The notes beneath the pieces were generated by a model. That model had not been told where the DNA came from, searched no databases, and saw only the letters and a program-made list of their open reading frames with translations. From assembly GCA_030595585.1 (NCBI GenBank), contig JAUVCY010000105.1, positions 1 through 6,631 on the forward strand: 6,631 nucleotides of DNA, written 5' to 3'. This document shows positions 4,769 through 6,631 of the stretch, piece after piece. Numbering within the stretch: the stretch's first letter is position 1; every line of letters starts with the position of its first letter. The position numbers and the translations under genes were made by a program. The DNA comes from Thermoplasmatota archaeon (GTDB lineage: Archaea; Thermoplasmatota; Penumbrarchaeia; Penumbrarchaeales; Penumbrarchaeaceae).

Positions 4769-6631
4769 ATGATGTCGAAAAATTTTATGATAACACTGAT
4801 AGCGGCGATATTCGTATTGGCCGCATTTACACCGCTCCTGTTGATGCCGGACGCTGAAGGAATGGAAACCAGAGCAATAAATGATGTGACGGGGCATGTA
4901 TCGTCCGATGATGAATGGGACTATCATATGCTTACCAACGTGGTGATAGACCCCGGTGTTACGATCACTGTGCCTGCAGGAGGCGAGATCTGGCTGCCTG
5001 AGGATGGTTTCTTCTATGTTGAGGGAACCTTGATAGTAGACGGTACCAAGGGAAATAAGGTGGACTTCGCCCGGTCGGGTGTTTCAGGCGCTTATGACGG
5101 AATTGTGGTCAATGCTACCGGGAAAGTGATCATCAGGAATGCAACGATAGGATCTGCGCATCAGGGTGTTGTGCTGGGAGGCATGCCGTCGCTCATCGAG
5201 AACACGGAAATAGGTTCGGGAGATGAGGGTATTGCAGTTATCAGCTCGGGAAACAGGATCGAGAGCTGTTTTATACATCATCAGAACATCGCCGGAATCC
5301 AGTTCAGAACATCCACGGGCCCGAATTACATTAACGATACTGAGATAGACAGGATCGGCGGTGTGGGTCTGGGATTGGATACAACAACTGAGGTCTACAC
5401 GCAAAACCTTGACATAGGCGATACGGACCTAGGCCTAGAGATCCAGGACAGCTCCAACCTGAATTTCTTGAAGACCAATATCATGGCATCAACATTGACC
5501 TTGGGTAATGGGCTATTATGCGACGGCTTGATCAGTGAGGTGAACTTCGACGGCCTCACTATTGGAAATTATTTGGTGATTATGGATTTCGGTACCGATC
5601 CAGGGTCTGAGATATTCCTGAACGATGTCACCATCGTTCCGGACAATATGGACGGGGTGGTCGCGGGGTCGGAAAGCTCCATTCATGCGATCTTCATGAA
5701 CAGCTCGATCGATGTAGATAGCGATGCCGCATACGCACCAGGTCCCGGCGTCCTTATTGACCTCATCAATACTCCCATTGAGAACGGCGACATCAACATC
5801 GAGAATAATGGGAAAGTGAACACGAGCTGGCTCCTCGATCTGAAGGTGATCGATGGAAATGGTGACCCCTTGGACTGCCATGTGGACGTATGGAATGGGT
5901 CAAACAGCGTTTATTCTGCAGACCTTCCCACAGGGATGGATGAGGTCATTCCGATGATCTCCGTGGCCTGGTTGGATGGCATGAATAATGGGGAAAAGGT
6001 TGGTACCAATTTAGAATTCACCTCAAATGAAGGATCGATGACACATTTTGTCACGGAGGAGGATTGGTTCTATCAGAACGAGGAGTGGATCATAATGATG
6101 GACCTCTGGCCGACCAACGACCTTCCAGCCGTATTGGAGGTTGACGAGGACGATTGGTTGAACCTGGACCTCGACGACCACTTCACTGACCCCGAGGGAG
6201 AGGATCTGTATTACGAGGTCGTGGCGAGCCCTGAACTCCAGGTGAATCAGATCGGCGGCCACGGGTCCGGCACCATCAAGATAAGGGGTGCTGAGGATAA
6301 CTGGTTCGGGGACGGATGGCTCTATGTAAGCGCGGAGGATCCCTCCGGGAACATGACGGAGGCGAACGTCACCGTTTCCGTCCTTTCAGTGAACGATAAA
6401 CCGTTTCTCATCAATCCACCGCTTCCTGAGCTGGAGGTGGAGGAGGGGAGCTCGGTCTATATCAATTTCACCGGAATGGCGGATGACGTTGAATCCGACG
6501 TTACCTGGGCAGCTGACGACGTGGACAACTGTGTCCTCACCTGGGATGACTCCCACATCAACCTCACCATCACGCCGGATGCGAACTGGTTCGGGATGCT
6601 TGAGATCCCTCTGAACATCTCCGATGGGGAG
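4769..6631 (+). CDS. Secreted surface protein: signal peptide, parallel beta-helix region, Ig/cadherin-like tandem repeats (3' truncated)
   Basis: The frame is open for 621 codons to the last base, so the protein continues beyond the window. Residues 1-31 form a signal peptide: MMSK, a hydrophobic core at about 6-26, and probable cleavage near DAEG. There is no lipobox Cys. Residues about 50-350 resemble a right-handed parallel beta-helix, opening with VVIDPGVTITVPAGGEIW and continuing as short strands (for example GVVLGGMPSLIENTEIGS). Residues 351-445 form a further beta-rich segment with LKVIDGNGDPLDCHV, like a carboxypeptidase-regulatory-type fold. From about 449 begin cadherin/Ig-like repeats: one complete unit (DEDDWLNLDLDDHFTDPEGEDL to NWFGDGWLYVSAEDPSGN) and, after VNDKPF, the start of a second ending in NWFGMLEIPLNISDGE. 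Several N-x-S/T sequons suggest N-glycosylation. It probably acts outside the cell in surface structure, adhesion or glycan binding. No catalytic residues were identified. A membrane or surface anchor would lie beyond the window. Confidence 0.85.
   Translation, partial: MMSKNFMITLIAAIFVLAAFTPLLLMPDAEGMETRAINDVTGHVSSDDEWDYHMLTNVVIDPGVTITVPAGGEIWLPEDGFFYVEGTLIVDGTKGNKVDFARSGVSGAYDGIVVNATGKVIIRNATIGSAHQGVVLGGMPSLIENTEIGSGDEGIAVISSGNRIESCFIHHQNIAGIQFRTSTGPNYINDTEIDRIGGVGLGLDTTTEVYTQNLDIGDTDLGLEIQDSSNLNFLKTNIMASTLTLGNGLLCDGLISEVNFDGLTIGNYLVIMDFGTDPGSEIFLNDVTIVPDNMDGVVAGSESSIHAIFMNSSIDVDSDAAYAPGPGVLIDLINTPIENGDINIENNGKVNTSWLLDLKVIDGNGDPLDCHVDVWNGSNSVYSADLPTGMDEVIPMISVAWLDGMNNGEKVGTNLEFTSNEGSMTHFVTEEDWFYQNEEWIIMMDLWPTNDLPAVLEVDEDDWLNLDLDDHFTDPEGEDLYYEVVASPELQVNQIGGHGSGTIKIRGAEDNWFGDGWLYVSAEDPSGNMTEANVTVSVLSVNDKPFLINPPLPELEVEEGSSVYINFTGMADDVESDVTWAADDVDNCVLTWDDSHINLTITPDANWFGMLEIPLNISDGE

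Noticed and set aside
4639..4857. 72-codon ORF between nadA and the surface-protein gene
   Set aside because: It spans the strong TATA promoter and runs into the surface gene in another frame. Its composition shows no protein-like pattern.
1..6631. CRISPR arrays, tRNA or rRNA genes, insertion sequences
   Set aside because: I saw no regularly spaced repeats, cloverleaf-like sequence, rRNA core motifs, transposase or terminal inverted repeats.

Overview
The window looks like a piece of an archaeal chromosome, most likely from the Thermoplasmata and possibly related to Methanomassiliicoccales. The order-level guess is inference from general character, not from a marker gene. Supporting signs are an archaeal-type triosephosphate isomerase tail, archaeal BRE/TATA-like promoters about 40-75 bases ahead of genes (almost leaderless for nadA), GGTGA Shine-Dalgarno sites, heavy AGG (Arg) and ATA (Ile) codon use, and a secreted beta-helix surface protein of a style common in these archaea. 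Everything recognised lies on the + strand.

Layout: (1) 1-165 is the 3' end of tpiA. (2) purF follows at once (207-1697 as an ATG-initiated ORF). Recognisable PurF sequence, including the expected catalytic Cys codon at 186-188, continues upstream of that ATG with no usable start codon, so the gene start is broken, mis-sequenced or non-canonical. (3) 1698-1851 is an intergenic region with a 13-bp palindrome and a TATA box. It leads into a two-gene overlapping operon: a Soj/ParA-type ATPase (1852-2613) and an acidic helical/TPR protein (2606-3655). (4) nadA, quinolinate synthase (3721-4632), has its own promoter, whose TATA region is a perfect 14-bp palindrome. (5) A strong TATA promoter leads into a large secreted surface protein (4769 to the window end, open at the 3' edge) with a signal peptide, a parallel beta-helix region and Ig/cadherin-like tandem repeats.

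How the genes relate: tpiA-purF and nadA are housekeeping metabolism (glycolysis/gluconeogenesis, purine synthesis, NAD synthesis). PurF and NadA both carry cysteine sets expected to bind [4Fe-4S] clusters, which fits an anaerobe. The most interesting locus is the ParA pair. The second protein begins with a peptide very like the ParA-activating N-terminus of ParB/Spo0J (LGKGIRDLLP), yet no ParB nuclease-like or helix-turn-helix DNA-binding domain can be seen in it. Instead it has two related helical modules, an acidic Pro-rich linker and a C-terminal TPR. I infer a ParA-driven positioning or segregation system with a non-ParB adaptor. This is a hypothesis from sequence patterns only.
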